Assembly: GCA_002344795.1 (NCBI GenBank)
Contig: DDUM01000053.1
Span: 840-64,839, forward strand
Direction: 5' to 3'
Length of the DNA stretch: 64,000 nt
Origin: Flammeovirgaceae bacterium UBA2338
GTDB lineage: Bacteria > Bacteroidota > Bacteroidia > Cytophagales > Cyclobacteriaceae
In this document: positions 27,415 through 37,208 of the stretch, one piece after another
Layout of the letters: each line of letters opens with the position of its first letter
Numbering within the stretch: the first letter of the stretch is position 1
The notes under the pieces: generated by a model
Told to the model about the DNA's origin: nothing
The model's input: the letters and a program-made list of their open reading frames with translations, nothing else
Databases searched by the model: none
Program-made: the position numbers and the translations under genes

Positions 27415-28794
27415 TTATACAAGCTTCTCTAACTGCACCGTAAAGTGCCGCATAATGGGAGCTTCCCATTTGATGCTATACCCTCTCTTGGCTTCATGCC
27501 GTGTCTCATAGATGTTTTTGAGTGCCACCGCCACATACTCCATATGCGATAGGGAATAGGTTCTTCTGGGAATAGCCAATCGTACCAATTCCAGTTTAGG
27601 GTAACGGTTATTTCGGGTAATCGGATCTCTGTCTGCCAGTATCGTTCCAACTTCCACCCCTCTTATTCCTGCCGTGATGTACAATTCAATTGCAAGGGAT
27701 TGTGCGCGGAACTCTTCAGGAGAAATGTTCGGAACAAACTTGTTGGCATCTAAGTAAATAGCATGTCCGCCAAAGGGCTGTTGTACAGGCACCCCAAACT
27801 CAACCAGGCGTTGTCCTAAATAATGTACCTGCTGGATTCTGCTTTCCAGAAAGTCAAACTCAGTGGCCTCGTCCAATCCTTGTGAGAGGGCACCCATATC
27901 ACGACCTGACATGCCACCATAAGTGATAAAACCTTCATACATGATGTTAAAAGTTACACACTTCTGATACACCTCAGTATCTCTTAGGGCAATGAATCCA
28001 CCCATGTTAACGATGCCATCCTTTTTTGCACTCATCGTCATGCCATCTCCATATGAGAACATCTCTTTCACAATTTCCTTGATGGATTGGTTCGCAAACC
28101 CATCCTCACGCGTTTTTATAAAATAGGCGTTTTCGGCAAAGCGGGCAGAATCAAAGTACAACGGCACCTTGTAACGCTTACAAACTGCAGCCACCTCACG
28201 GATATTTTGCATGGACACAGGTTGTCCACCAGCAGTATTACAGGTAACGGTAAGGATGACCAGTGGGATTTTTTCAATAGGGTTCGAACGCAATACCTCT
28301 TCCAGTTTTTTTATGTCAACATTACCTTTAAAGGGGTGATAAACAGAAGTATCGAAAGCTTCATCAATGGTACAGTCTACCGCAGTGGCTTTTCTGAATT
28401 CGATATGACCTTTTGTAGTGTCAAAATGTGAATTGCCTGGCACCAGGTCGTTGGCTTTCACCAGCGCGGAAAAGAGTACGTTTTCAGCAGCTCGTCCCTG
28501 ATGGGTAGGGATGAAGTAGGGGAAACCCGTTAGGTTGGTCACTCTGTCTTTTAACTTCACAAAGGAAGAGGATCCAGCATAACTTTCATCTCCCAGCATA
28601 ATTTCAGCCCATTGTTTATCCGACATGGCTCCTGTGCCCGAGTCGGTGAGCAAATCGATCATCACCTGATCACTTGTTAAGTTGAACAGATTGTAGTGGG
28701 CTTCTTTTATCCAGTGTTTCCTTTCCTCAAGGGTAGATCGTTTGATGGATTCTACCATTTTTATTTTATAGGGTTCTATGAATGGTAATTGCAT
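27415..28794 (-). CDS. tnaA: Tryptophanase (L-tryptophan indole-lyase)
   Basis: A 459-residue PLP enzyme, splitting tryptophan to indole, pyruvate and ammonia. Family motifs: IDLLTDSGTGAMSD (residues 46-59), the THQGRAAEN segment, PLP-contact DSAR (Asp215, Arg218), and Schiff-base Lys257/258 in MSAKKD. Tyrosine phenol-lyase is the close relative. Here DSARFAENAYF and GIRGVEVG match tryptophanase, while tyrosine phenol-lyase has DATRCVENAYF and an Arg in place of the second Val of VEV. No obvious TnaC-like leader or tryptophan transporter is adjacent. The first ATG fits the known N-terminus. Confidence 0.9.
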   Translation of the reverse strand: MQLPFIEPYKIKMVESIKRSTLEERKHWIKEAHYNLFNLTSDQVMIDLLTDSGTGAMSDKQWAEIMLGDESYAGSSSFVKLKDRVTNLTGFPYFIPTHQGRAAENVLFSALVKANDLVPGNSHFDTTKGHIEFRKATAVDCTIDEAFDTSVYHPFKGNVDIKKLEEVLRSNPIEKIPLVILTVTCNTAGGQPVSMQNIREVAAVCKRYKVPLYFDSARFAENAYFIKTREDGFANQSIKEIVKEMFSYGDGMTMSAKKDGIVNMGGFIALRDTEVYQKCVTFNIMYEGFITYGGMSGRDMGALSQGLDEATEFDFLESRIQQVHYLGQRLVEFGVPVQQPFGGHAIYLDANKFVPNISPEEFRAQSLAIELYITAGIRGVEVGTILADRDPITRNNRYPKLELVRLAIPRRTYSLSHMEYVAVALKNIYETRHEAKRGYSIKWEAPIMRHFTVQLEKLV

Positions 28795-29440
28795 AACAAG
28801 GTGTTAATGTGATAAATACTAGAATGAAGTGCTAAGCGATAGGAGATACCTACGGGCTTATGATGATATCGTCAAACGGCACACCAGGGATGAAAAAATT
28901 TAGAGGTAATCGATGACGATCAGCCACTCACAACAATCAGATAAATGGTGTTGGAATAGCTACAGGCTAACAGGGAAGGCATCCCTGTTTTTGATGTTCT
29001 TGAATAGGATAGCAGACTGAACGCCACTGTATTTCATAACTACAAGATACGGCAATAGTGGAAAAAGGGCAAAACCGAATGTCATGCGTTTTAATGACTG
29101 GGATCATGTCGCCTCAAGATGATTTCATATGAAATTCATAGAATATATTTGGTAATACATTGATTATTAAGGCTTTGAATGGCTTGAGCTACTCTCGAAT
29201 ACACATGCCCTTCAGTGCTAGCTGAGTTTGATCTCAAAAGGCTGGGATGCATCTAAAGTTACAATTAGTAACAAATCGGATTGTTTGAAAATGGAAATGT
29301 CGGAATCTCCACCGATTGGTTAATCTCAAATTGCTTTCGCAATCATTCTGAGTTTTCTTTTGAAAAATCCCCCATTCGTCAAAGTAAATAATTTAAACCA
29401 TCCAAACTTCTCGTTATCTTTCTTTGAAATGGTATTCGAC
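28795..29440. other. Intergenic region between divergent tnaA and a sensor kinase
   Basis: About 650 bases without a gene. It holds a perfect 14-bp palindrome, ATTTCATATGAAAT (29122-29135), followed 9 bases later by a match to the Bacteroidota -7 box, TATATTTG (29144-29151). No -33 box was found at the right spacing. An in-frame TTG at 29360 could extend the kinase gene upstream, but this adds residues before the signal peptide. Confidence 0.4.
29122..29151 (+). promoter_or_regulatory. Palindrome and -7 element upstream of the second kinase
   Basis: ATTTCATATGAAAT is fully self-complementary, and TATATTTG lies just downstream. A palindrome at this place may be an operator or activator site. 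The distance to the kinase start is about 290 bases, so the leader would be long; the assignment is tentative. Confidence 0.35.
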
Positions 29441-31423
29441 ATGTCACCTTTCAAGCGGATATTTTCTATTTTTCTTACACTCTTGCTATATGATGCATCC
29501 GCTCAGGAGTACTTACAAAAAGATAGTCTTTTGCAGCTCCTTCCAAGTACTCCGCCTGATACCTCTAAAGTATTGCTTTTTATTAGTATTGGGCAGCAAT
29601 ATGAAAACAACAAACCAGACTCAGCAATATATTACTACCAGCAAGCACTTGATTTAAGTGAATCACTTGATTATCCTACAGGAATACTGAAGTATTATTC
29701 CAACATCACATACGTATTAAATGCACAAGGCCATTATGATTCAGCATTGGTATTGACCTTAGCTGCAGTCGACCTGGCAAAAAAACAAGGACGGCCTGAA
29801 CAAATTGCTGCGTGTTTGGGAAATGTGGCCAACACCTATTTGTACCTGGAGCGATATGAGACGGCAATAGATTATTATTTACAAACCAATCAACTGCTCG
29901 AAAAGACAGGAAACAAGCAATACCAATGTATCCTGCAAAACAGCCTTGCTATTACTTATACAAAAATACGGCAACCCGATAAAGCCAGGAATGCAGCAGA
30001 AAATTCAGTTCGTTTAGCCAGGGAAATCAATAATCCTTTTCATTTGGGGATTGGGTTAGACAATCTGGGGTTGACCTATATCAATACCAGCAATCCAGAA
30101 GGAGCCATCCCATTTCTAACAGAAGCCTTAACGATTGCTGAAGAAACGAATAATCTCTATCTCAAAGAATCCATCTATCTCAACTTTGCTCAGGTGTATC
30201 GCCAAATGGGGTTAATTGACAAAACACTACACTATTTGCAAACAGGCCTTCAACTAGCATTGGAATTTAATGATGTATCTGGTGAAGTGATTGCACATGC
30301 TGGTCTTGGCTACTATTATCTTTATAAGAGTCAGTTTGATAACGCAAAAAATTTCGGAAAGAAAGCCGAGGGCAAGGCCAGCGCGATGGGGTTTACCGAG
30401 CAACTTCGTGATAGTTATATGTTGTTGGGATACATTGCTCTTTCGGAGAAAAATTATAAGGAATTTCAACACTATACCTATAAGCATGACTCCATAGAAT
30501 CACGAATAGTAAACAAAGGTATTCTTAATAACATCCAGGATTTGGAAGTAAAATATGAGACCGAAAGGAAAAACCAACAAATCATAAAACTAGAACAAGA
30601 CGCCTCCATTCAGTCACTAAAAATCCAACGTAATAATATACTTCTTTTCGTGTTTGCAGGACTCACCGTGGTTGTCACTATTGTGAGCTTCTTATTTGTA
30701 AGGAGCAACAGACAGAAGCAATTGATACTAAAACAAGAGAAAGAAATTCAGCAACGCACAATTGTTATGTTAGAAAAGGAAAAATACCTAACTGCTACAC
30801 AAGCTGTTCTGAAAGGACAAGAAGAGGAACGAACCAGGCTCGCCCGTGATTTACACGATGGCCTTGGTGGAATGTTATCTGGTATAAAACTATCCATGCA
30901 ACAATTCACTGAAACAATCGACATTCATGATAAAAAAATCCTTCTTGAGCGCAACATGGATATGCTGGATAGTTCGGTGAATGAACTTCGAAGGGTAGCA
31001 CATAATCTTATGCCTGAGGTATTGCTTAAATTTGGACTTGATGTTGCTGTTAAAGATTTCTGCAATTCGATTACGAATAGTGGGGCACTAAACATATCAT
31101 ACCAATCCATCGGAATAAATAACTTGAGGGCAGATCAGACTACACAAGTCACCATATATAGAATTATTCAGGAACTCATGAACAATATCTTAAAGCATGC
31201 CGCTGCAAATGAGGCGTTTGTTCAACTTGACTTCCATGGTAATAATCTCGGCATCACTGTTGAAGACACTGGAGTAGGATTTGATACCCGCAACTTAGAC
31301 CTTTTGCCCGGCATTGGATGGAGTAATATTACTACTCGGGTAGCTTATCTGAATGGAAAAATTGAAATCAAATCGATCCAGGAAATAGGTACAACCATCA
31401 ACATTGATATCCCGATAGGGTAA
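29441..31423 (+). CDS. TPR-containing sensor histidine kinase (HisKA_3 type)
   Basis: A 660-residue kinase starting at ATG 29441, with a signal peptide ending DASAQ near residue 22 (ATG 29429 also possible). The periplasmic part has TPR units from about residue 40 to 340 (for example GLGYYYLYKSQFDNAKNFGK). A membrane helix (about 398-421) and coiled coil precede the HisKA_3 domain with phospho-His472 in DLHDGLGG and the HATPase domain with EDTGVGFD. It is built like the kinase at 5-7 kb. It starts the run of genes that includes a matching response regulator at 35.8 kb, which is probably its partner. Confidence 0.88.
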   Translation: MSPFKRIFSIFLTLLLYDASAQEYLQKDSLLQLLPSTPPDTSKVLLFISIGQQYENNKPDSAIYYYQQALDLSESLDYPTGILKYYSNITYVLNAQGHYDSALVLTLAAVDLAKKQGRPEQIAACLGNVANTYLYLERYETAIDYYLQTNQLLEKTGNKQYQCILQNSLAITYTKIRQPDKARNAAENSVRLAREINNPFHLGIGLDNLGLTYINTSNPEGAIPFLTEALTIAEETNNLYLKESIYLNFAQVYRQMGLIDKTLHYLQTGLQLALEFNDVSGEVIAHAGLGYYYLYKSQFDNAKNFGKKAEGKASAMGFTEQLRDSYMLLGYIALSEKNYKEFQHYTYKHDSIESRIVNKGILNNIQDLEVKYETERKNQQIIKLEQDASIQSLKIQRNNILLFVFAGLTVVVTIVSFLFVRSNRQKQLILKQEKEIQQRTIVMLEKEKYLTATQAVLKGQEEERTRLARDLHDGLGGMLSGIKLSMQQFTETIDIHDKKILLERNMDMLDSSVNELRRVAHNLMPEVLLKFGLDVAVKDFCNSITNSGALNISYQSIGINNLRADQTTQVTIYRIIQELMNNILKHAAANEAFVQLDFHGNNLGITVEDTGVGFDTRNLDLLPGIGWSNITTRVAYLNGKIEIKSIQEIGTTINIDIPIG

Positions 31424-31455
31424 TTAAGACCAACTAACAAAATAATACTAAAACG

Positions 31456-31475
31456 ATACCCCCGAAAAAGGGTAT
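31456..31475 (+). promoter_or_regulatory. Inverted repeat before the TPR/coiled-coil gene
   Basis: ATACCC, an eight-base spacer CCGAAAAA, then GGGTAT, 32 bases after the kinase stop and 46 before the next start. It is similar to the TACCC/GGGTA site at 7875-7890, so it may be a regulator-binding site; it could also be a weak terminator. Confidence 0.35.
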
Positions 31476-31521
31476 AGAGTCAGCCTCATTTCGTAGCAAC
31501 TTTACATCAATAAAGAAAGCT

Positions 31522-33582
31522 ATGAAATTCACTTTTATATTATTTTTTTTCCTCGCCATCTTTTTTAACGGCCAGTCGCAGAATACTAAATCTGAAATAC
31601 TCCAGGAAATCACAGAGTTAAAAAATGATATCAGGGAATTAGAAGCTGAGATTAAAGAAGCCGAAAAGGATGACCCGGAAGAAGCTGCAGAACTGAGAAA
31701 AGAGCTTGCTATGCTCAAGCGTGCGCTCAATATGCTTCAAAAGAATGAATCAGCATTAGTCACCTTGGAAAAAGATCCTAACGCCAGCAAAGAGGATGAA
31801 TATGAATACACAGTCCCCTCCAAAGATGAGAGTAGAGTTGGAAAGATTTCAGAGAAGAAATTAGACAATAAACAATTGACGGATCATGTCAGCAAAACCG
31901 TCACTGATATTGAAAAAAATATTTCTCCAAAGATGAAGGCGATTGGGTTACCCCTCTATACAAATATGAAGAAATCCAACTCAGATTCAGTGGATCTTGG
32001 TAATATGGCAGTAGGCATTTGGATCATGGGGAATCCAGAGTTGGCCTTATACACACAGTCGCTGGCGTGTAAGGATGAGCCACTACATGCTGACTTGTTG
32101 AACAATTTTGGAGCAATGCTCATAATGTCTGGAGCAGAAGAAAAAGCCTTACCTATTCTTCAGCGAATCAATATTGATTTTCCTAAGAATGAAATGGTGT
32201 TACACAACCTTGGTATGGCCTGGTATGGTCTAGGAGAATTAACAAAAGCAGAAAAATACCTCGACAGTGCCATGATGTTTCCCGGCCATCACGCGCAGGC
32301 AAAATTCACAAAAGGATTAATTGAAGAAAAAAAAGGAAACAAAACGAAGGCCATCGAAAACATCAAACAGTCGATGAAAGAGGGCTATAGTGAAGACAAG
32401 AAAAAACATCTTGAGAAACTGGGCGCGAAAAATATTGAAGACTTTATTGCGAACACCGAACCGATAAAGGAAGAGTATCTCGGACTTCAGCGTTTTATTA
32501 ACATGGTTCCAAACTATCCCAAGAATGGAAGTCAATTGCAACAAGCGGATGCTGATTGGAGGGGGTTCAAAACTGCGTTGGACAATCAGATGGAAAAATT
32601 GAATGAAGAAATAGAAGCATACGAGCCTATCCAAAAAAGGGCAATGGAAAAATTCGCTGAAGGCCAAATAGCATTGTCCACTACATTTTCTCCTGTCGCT
32701 AAAAAATACATCGCTAAAAATATGAACACACTGATTCTGCCAACAATGGAGGAACTTGGTCGGAAGACAGAGGCGATGCAACAAGAATTAATTGAACTGG
32801 AGAAGGAAATCGACCAGGCCGCAGAGCGTATGGATGAACAATTGAGAAACTCCAAATCGGGTGAAGCTAATTGTAGAATTATTTCAGAGTACCTGGAGTT
32901 TGCCAATGGAAAGAAGGAGGTTTTTGATAGGTATTTTATAAAATTTCACGCACGCATCATCAATACTATGGCGCAATACCATAAGTATTACCTAACGCCT
33001 ACACCCGAAACATATAAGCTTACATTACTGAAGTTACAGCATGATTTTCTTCAAAAACTTTCCTCACTCAATTACATATTTGTTAATAACTCTTGCGGTG
33101 AACAAAAGTTAACATCATCACCATTCGGCAGGCTTGCAATTTTTGAGGATGTGAATTGCGATACACATAGTGAACTCTGGATGCCGGGTGTGGGCACCAT
33201 CACTTTCAATTGCCACTACATGGAAGCAACCTTCGACCCCTGGACACCCTTGCCGGTTGATTTGAAAGTGAAACTAAAAGATGATTTACTTACAGGCCAA
33301 CATGTCGGTGGAAGTGTAACTATCGGATCCAGTGCATCGATTGTTCCCACTGGAGCACAAAAGAAATTAGGAGAAAAGCTAAATCTGGGGCCTGGAGCTG
33401 AAAAGGTGGATGTAAAAGTAAGTGGGAGTATGACAGTGGAGTGGGACAGTCAGGGTATTACGGATGTATCGGCAACGGTTGGAGTAAACGGTGAGGTTGG
33501 AAACAGTGAGGCAGGAGTGAGCCAAAAGTTTATCCTTAAAGCAGGACCATCAACAGCTTTTAAGAACTCATCCAGTAGATAA
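31522..33582 (+). CDS. Exported TPR/coiled-coil protein, hypothetical
   Basis: A 686-residue protein with a signal peptide (ends NGQSQ near residue 20). Residues 25-75 form a strong coiled coil (ILQEITELKNDIRELEAEIK and on). TPR-like units follow at about residues 155-285 (LLNNFGAMLIMSGAEEKALP, VLHNLGMAWYGLGELTKAEK), then a second coiled region near 350-450, and a C-terminal beta-rich part with CGEQK and MPGVGTITFN. No enzyme signature. It begins about 98 bases after the kinase and is followed closely by two other exported proteins, which suggests a shared function. Not recognised as a known family. Confidence 0.75.
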   Translation: MKFTFILFFFLAIFFNGQSQNTKSEILQEITELKNDIRELEAEIKEAEKDDPEEAAELRKELAMLKRALNMLQKNESALVTLEKDPNASKEDEYEYTVPSKDESRVGKISEKKLDNKQLTDHVSKTVTDIEKNISPKMKAIGLPLYTNMKKSNSDSVDLGNMAVGIWIMGNPELALYTQSLACKDEPLHADLLNNFGAMLIMSGAEEKALPILQRINIDFPKNEMVLHNLGMAWYGLGELTKAEKYLDSAMMFPGHHAQAKFTKGLIEEKKGNKTKAIENIKQSMKEGYSEDKKKHLEKLGAKNIEDFIANTEPIKEEYLGLQRFINMVPNYPKNGSQLQQADADWRGFKTALDNQMEKLNEEIEAYEPIQKRAMEKFAEGQIALSTTFSPVAKKYIAKNMNTLILPTMEELGRKTEAMQQELIELEKEIDQAAERMDEQLRNSKSGEANCRIISEYLEFANGKKEVFDRYFIKFHARIINTMAQYHKYYLTPTPETYKLTLLKLQHDFLQKLSSLNYIFVNNSCGEQKLTSSPFGRLAIFEDVNCDTHSELWMPGVGTITFNCHYMEATFDPWTPLPVDLKVKLKDDLLTGQHVGGSVTIGSSASIVPTGAQKKLGEKLNLGPGAEKVDVKVSGSMTVEWDSQGITDVSATVGVNGEVGNSEAGVSQKFILKAGPSTAFKNSSSR

Positions 33583-33611
33583 GGATATTAGAACTTAAAT
33601 ACTATTTAATC

Positions 33612-34559
33612 ATGCAAAAGATAATCGTAATTGTATTCTTTAGCTTATTGTGTTTTGATGGCGCAGCACAAAAAAATGTGATACGTGTTAATGCCTCAGA
33701 CTTGACTGGAATAGCCCTTCCTACTGAAGCCACGATGGATAATAGAATATTTTCTAGGGCTGCTGCAAAAACAACATTAGAAGTGAATGCGACACCCCAT
33801 CAAATCACCATAGACGATGTAGAGGTTTTCTCCTATAAAAACGACTCAGGTAAAAAAAATGATTCAGAAAATTGGTTAGAGCAGGTTAAAAAATTATTAC
33901 AAGTCTCAGGGTATACATTGTATCCGGATGACAATGATCCATCATTTACTTGGGTTTCCCGTTCGGAAAAATACTTCTTGATTTATGCTGATGCCGGGAA
34001 AAAAAAAGCTTCACTATATATTGGCGTGGTGGATCTAATTCCTTCAATACAAAGTTCGGCAATTCAACTAGTTTTAAATGAATCAAAAACTGTACCACTT
34101 CCTGATTCTACTACGCTTCCAAAAACAACTTCTTCAACAGAAAAGAACAATTCAGCACTTATTGGAAACTGGGGAACATTGACGGGGCCAAAAGTAAATT
34201 GGCAAGATGGGTCAACGGGTGTGATGGTAGTATCTGGCGTAAGTAAAGGATTTGGAATTGAACTCAAAGAAGATGGAGCATTTCTCATTGTCACCGTAGT
34301 AACATCAGGAAGACCAAACTACAGAGTATTTTCTTCTACCTCCGGCACATGGACCTCAACAAGCAATCAAATAAATTTTGTGCCAACCGATCGGCATTAT
34401 AGAAAATGGGAAAATGAAATCATCATGACAGATGAGCATACTGTTCCTGATCCATTCATTATGTATTGGAGAAAAGGCATGAATGCATACACCAATAAAA
34501 CCTGTCTCTACGTACGCTATGCTGACGAAACAGAAGATCGCGAGTTATGCGCAGAATAA
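33612..34559 (+). CDS. Exported protein with lipocalin-like C-terminal domain, hypothetical
   Basis: A 315-residue protein with a signal peptide (MQKIIVIVFFSLLCFDGAAQ). The first half is mixed alpha/beta, and a Ser/Thr-rich linker (PLPDSTTLPKTTSSTEKN, about 162-180) leads to a C-terminal domain. That domain has LIGNWGTLTG and alternating strands up to YWRKGMNAYTNKTCLYVRY, similar in outline to lipocalin-like domains that start with a GxW motif. No active site visible. It begins 29 bases after the TPR/coiled-coil gene, so it is very probably in the same operon. Confidence 0.72.
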   Translation: MQKIIVIVFFSLLCFDGAAQKNVIRVNASDLTGIALPTEATMDNRIFSRAAAKTTLEVNATPHQITIDDVEVFSYKNDSGKKNDSENWLEQVKKLLQVSGYTLYPDDNDPSFTWVSRSEKYFLIYADAGKKKASLYIGVVDLIPSIQSSAIQLVLNESKTVPLPDSTTLPKTTSSTEKNNSALIGNWGTLTGPKVNWQDGSTGVMVVSGVSKGFGIELKEDGAFLIVTVVTSGRPNYRVFSSTSGTWTSTSNQINFVPTDRHYRKWENEIIMTDEHTVPDPFIMYWRKGMNAYTNKTCLYVRYADETEDRELCAE

Positions 34560-34594
34560 CCATAGATTAAAATTGAGAAATTAAAAACATAAAA

Positions 34595-35722
34595 ATGATA
34601 ACAAAATTCAAATTAATCGCGCTTGTGTTGGTAGTGCTGCCGACATATTCATGGGCACAAACATGCACTGACCAGGCCGCCCAAACCACCAAAGGCAAAT
34701 GGCGTCCTACGGAATCAAAAACGTATATAGAAAAAGGAGCGAAGGGTACCGCGGCTCTTGCGCCCACATTAATTGCAAAAGCCAATCAATTCAGAACTTT
34801 CATGGAGGCTGCATATCCCAATCCAATAGGATGTGACGTGCGTTCATACGCCTCCCTCAGTGAATTTCCGAACATCGATTTTCCCATTGGTGCAGGCTAT
34901 ACATTTGAAATGTCGCTGATAGAATACTATTGCGACAAGGGCACCAAAAAAATTCAACCGAATGAATATACCGGAAGCAGTGGAGCGGAAATGTTTGCCA
35001 ATACCTTCGAATTATTTTTAGATGCTAGTGGAACGGGGAATGGAGAAGGGAAATTTAATATCAATAATGGATCGGAGACTACTATTTTCATGCTGCCCAG
35101 AAGTGCGGGAACCATAAAGGGACAAAAAGTATATACAATTAATAATGGCAAAGCGGTGCTGTACACACACGATGGAAAGCTTCCCTTCAAAATGATTACG
35201 CGCGAGCAATTTTTACATGCACTCTTGAAAAAGATAAAGGCCGCTGCCCCCACTGTAAATAATGAGATGGACGAAATGGAAGCCTATCTGCTCCAGCAAA
35301 TTAAAGACGCTGATAAAAATTATACCGGTGAATTACGCGATCAAATGAAAGCGGAGTTGCAACGAGGCCTGGAGGAAATCAGAAAACAAAAGCAGGCGGT
35401 AGGTTCAACAAGTGAAGAATTTACAAGTGAGGAAGCAATGGAAATTGAAAATTATCTGAAGACACATTCAAAGGAAGATCTTCAGAAGCCAGCTAGTGTT
35501 CGCGTTACCGAAGTGTTTCGTGGGTTTTTCACGGAAGAAGAAGAGGGTAATTTTCTCGTGATTAAAGACAATACCTATATGAAGAAAACCCTTCCTGCAC
35601 AGGCCGCGCAGATGATCCTGATCCGTTGGAATTCTAACGGAAACACAGTATCTAATGATTTTTTGAAAAAGTTTGAGACTAGTTTTCCTTTTGATAAAAT
35701 CCAGGCGTTGATTGACAAGTAA
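34595..35722 (+). CDS. Exported protein, hypothetical
   Basis: A 375-residue protein with a signal peptide ending TYSWAQ (about residue 22). The mature part begins with a CTDQAAQTTKGKW segment, then a beta-rich region that includes NGSETTIFMLPRSAGTIKG and a TREQFLHALLKKI helix, followed by long amphipathic helices (AYLLQQIKDADKNYTGELRDQMKAEL) and a C-terminal domain ending FDKIQALIDK. I cannot name the family. It is the third exported protein in a row (gap 35 bases) and precedes the response regulator by 56 bases. Confidence 0.72.
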   Translation: MITKFKLIALVLVVLPTYSWAQTCTDQAAQTTKGKWRPTESKTYIEKGAKGTAALAPTLIAKANQFRTFMEAAYPNPIGCDVRSYASLSEFPNIDFPIGAGYTFEMSLIEYYCDKGTKKIQPNEYTGSSGAEMFANTFELFLDASGTGNGEGKFNINNGSETTIFMLPRSAGTIKGQKVYTINNGKAVLYTHDGKLPFKMITREQFLHALLKKIKAAAPTVNNEMDEMEAYLLQQIKDADKNYTGELRDQMKAELQRGLEEIRKQKQAVGSTSEEFTSEEAMEIENYLKTHSKEDLQKPASVRVTEVFRGFFTEEEEGNFLVIKDNTYMKKTLPAQAAQMILIRWNSNGNTVSNDFLKKFETSFPFDKIQALIDK

Positions 35723-35778
35723 AGGCTATAATCATCACATAATTTAGATTATATTTCAGTATACAATTTCCGTTTTTG

Positions 35779-36405
35779 ATGAAGAAGATTGACGTGTTTA
35801 TTGTTGATGATCACTATATGGTCATTGAAGGAATTAAATCGATCCTCCAAAATTGTGATGATATGGAATTGGTAGGATACGCTTCGAATGCATCATCATG
35901 TCTGGCATTCATAAAACAACAACAGCCGGATGTAATTCTAATGGATATCAGCATGCCCGATAAAAATGGCATTGAATTGTGCCAAGAAGTAAAAAATAAA
36001 TTTCCAATCATAAAGGTTTTAGGACTAAGCACTTTCGACCAAAAAGTATTCGTTGATAAAATGATGGAAAGCGGGGCTTCGGGATATGTACTAAAAAATG
36101 CGACAAAACAAGAACTTACAAAAGCTATTCGAGAAGTGAGCTTAGGTCATAAGTATCTGAGCATTACTGCATCCGATGCGCTAAAGTCTGCCCAACACGA
36201 TAAAACCACTATTCCTTTTGCCACACGAAGAGAGAAAGAGGTTTTGCTTTTAATCGCTGAAGGATTTACAAATAATGAAATAGGAGTGAAGTTATCTATA
36301 AGCGCAGGTACAGTCGACAAACATAGAAAAAGTCTACTTGCTAAATATGAAGTAAAAAACACTGCAGCGCTTGTACGCTTTGCCACCATTAACAATCTTA
36401 TTTAA
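35779..36405 (+). CDS. NarL/LuxR-family response regulator
   Basis: A 208-residue regulator: receiver domain with VDDHYMV, phospho-acceptor Asp56 in LMDISMPD, Lys in YVLKNA, then a LuxR helix-turn-helix with RREKEVLLLIAEGFTNNEIG and KLSISAGTVDKHRKSLL. ATG 35779 is chosen over a TTG three bases earlier. It is the second regulator of this type in the window. The three exported proteins lie between it and the TPR kinase on the same strand, an arrangement that suggests that the kinase, exported proteins and regulator form one signalling unit. Confidence 0.9.
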   Translation: MKKIDVFIVDDHYMVIEGIKSILQNCDDMELVGYASNASSCLAFIKQQQPDVILMDISMPDKNGIELCQEVKNKFPIIKVLGLSTFDQKVFVDKMMESGASGYVLKNATKQELTKAIREVSLGHKYLSITASDALKSAQHDKTTIPFATRREKEVLLLIAEGFTNNEIGVKLSISAGTVDKHRKSLLAKYEVKNTAALVRFATINNLI

Positions 36406-36644
36406 CTCATTTGCAGTACCGATGGATCCATTCGAACAGTCTTAAGTTCTGATAGCCATCGGGAGGCTCAAGGGGTGTCCTGCAAAGTTTTGCAAAAAAA
36501 GAGTAACATGTGTTTTTTGATTCTATGCCGTCAAATACTCGTCAATTTCCGTGATTAGTAAACCGTCATGATCTGCAATATGTGCATTGATAATTTCATC
36601 AATTTAAATTATATTCGTTTGCACTTTCACAATAATGCCCTCCT

Positions 36645-37208
36645 ATGAAAAAAGTTACACTTATGATAGTCGTGGCCACTATGATGACCGGGCTATGCAG
36701 CGCACAAGACACTGAAACCACTACATATTTTGGAGAGAAGAATGGCTTCGAAATTGACTTCCCTTCCGATTGGGGTGTTTCTTTAGTAGAGACGAAAGTA
36801 ATGTTTGCGTATAATACCACCCTGATTGGTGTCATCGGAGATACACCGGGAGCAGTCGTTCAACTTAGGGTTACCTATCCGTGCAAGAATCCTAAATCAG
36901 ATATGAAGTCATGGCTTTCCATTTTTGAAAAAGGCGCAAAGAAAAGTAAGGATCCAAAATTTCTTATTCATAGTCAAGGCGAAGGCAGTACGCCAGGAGG
37001 CAAAGAGTTTAGCTATGTAGATTATACCTATACACTGGTGGGAGAAGATGGTCAGGGCACTATTACGCGTAGAAAGTTTTATGTCACTTGCAACAGCATT
37101 AAGGGAACCAGATTTTCATTTGCATTCTTTTTTGAAACGAACGAACAGGATTGGGATAAGTTTAAAACCATTTATGAAAATATATTCAATTCTGTAACCT
37201 ATAAATGA
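36645..37208 (+). CDS. Exported protein, PsbP-like pattern, hypothetical
   Basis: A 187-residue protein with a signal peptide ending LCSAQ near residue 21. The mature part GEKNGFEIDFPSDWGVSL resembles the start of PsbP/DUF1795-type domains, small exported beta proteins. It ends with a helix (DWDKFKTIYENIFNSV), also seen in that fold. No catalytic residues. It overlaps the next gene by four bases (ATGA), so the two are translationally coupled, and their products may act together. Confidence 0.75.
   Translation: MKKVTLMIVVATMMTGLCSAQDTETTTYFGEKNGFEIDFPSDWGVSLVETKVMFAYNTTLIGVIGDTPGAVVQLRVTYPCKNPKSDMKSWLSIFEKGAKKSKDPKFLIHSQGEGSTPGGKEFSYVDYTYTLVGEDGQGTITRRKFYVTCNSIKGTRFSFAFFFETNEQDWDKFKTIYENIFNSVTYK

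Noticed and set aside
28087..28431. Plus-strand open frame opposite tryptophanase
   Set aside because: It lies wholly within a well-supported gene on the other strand and has no recognisable motif.
27415..28794. Tyrosine phenol-lyase
   Set aside because: The substrate-specific Arg of that enzyme is Val here, and DSARFAENAYF matches tryptophanase.
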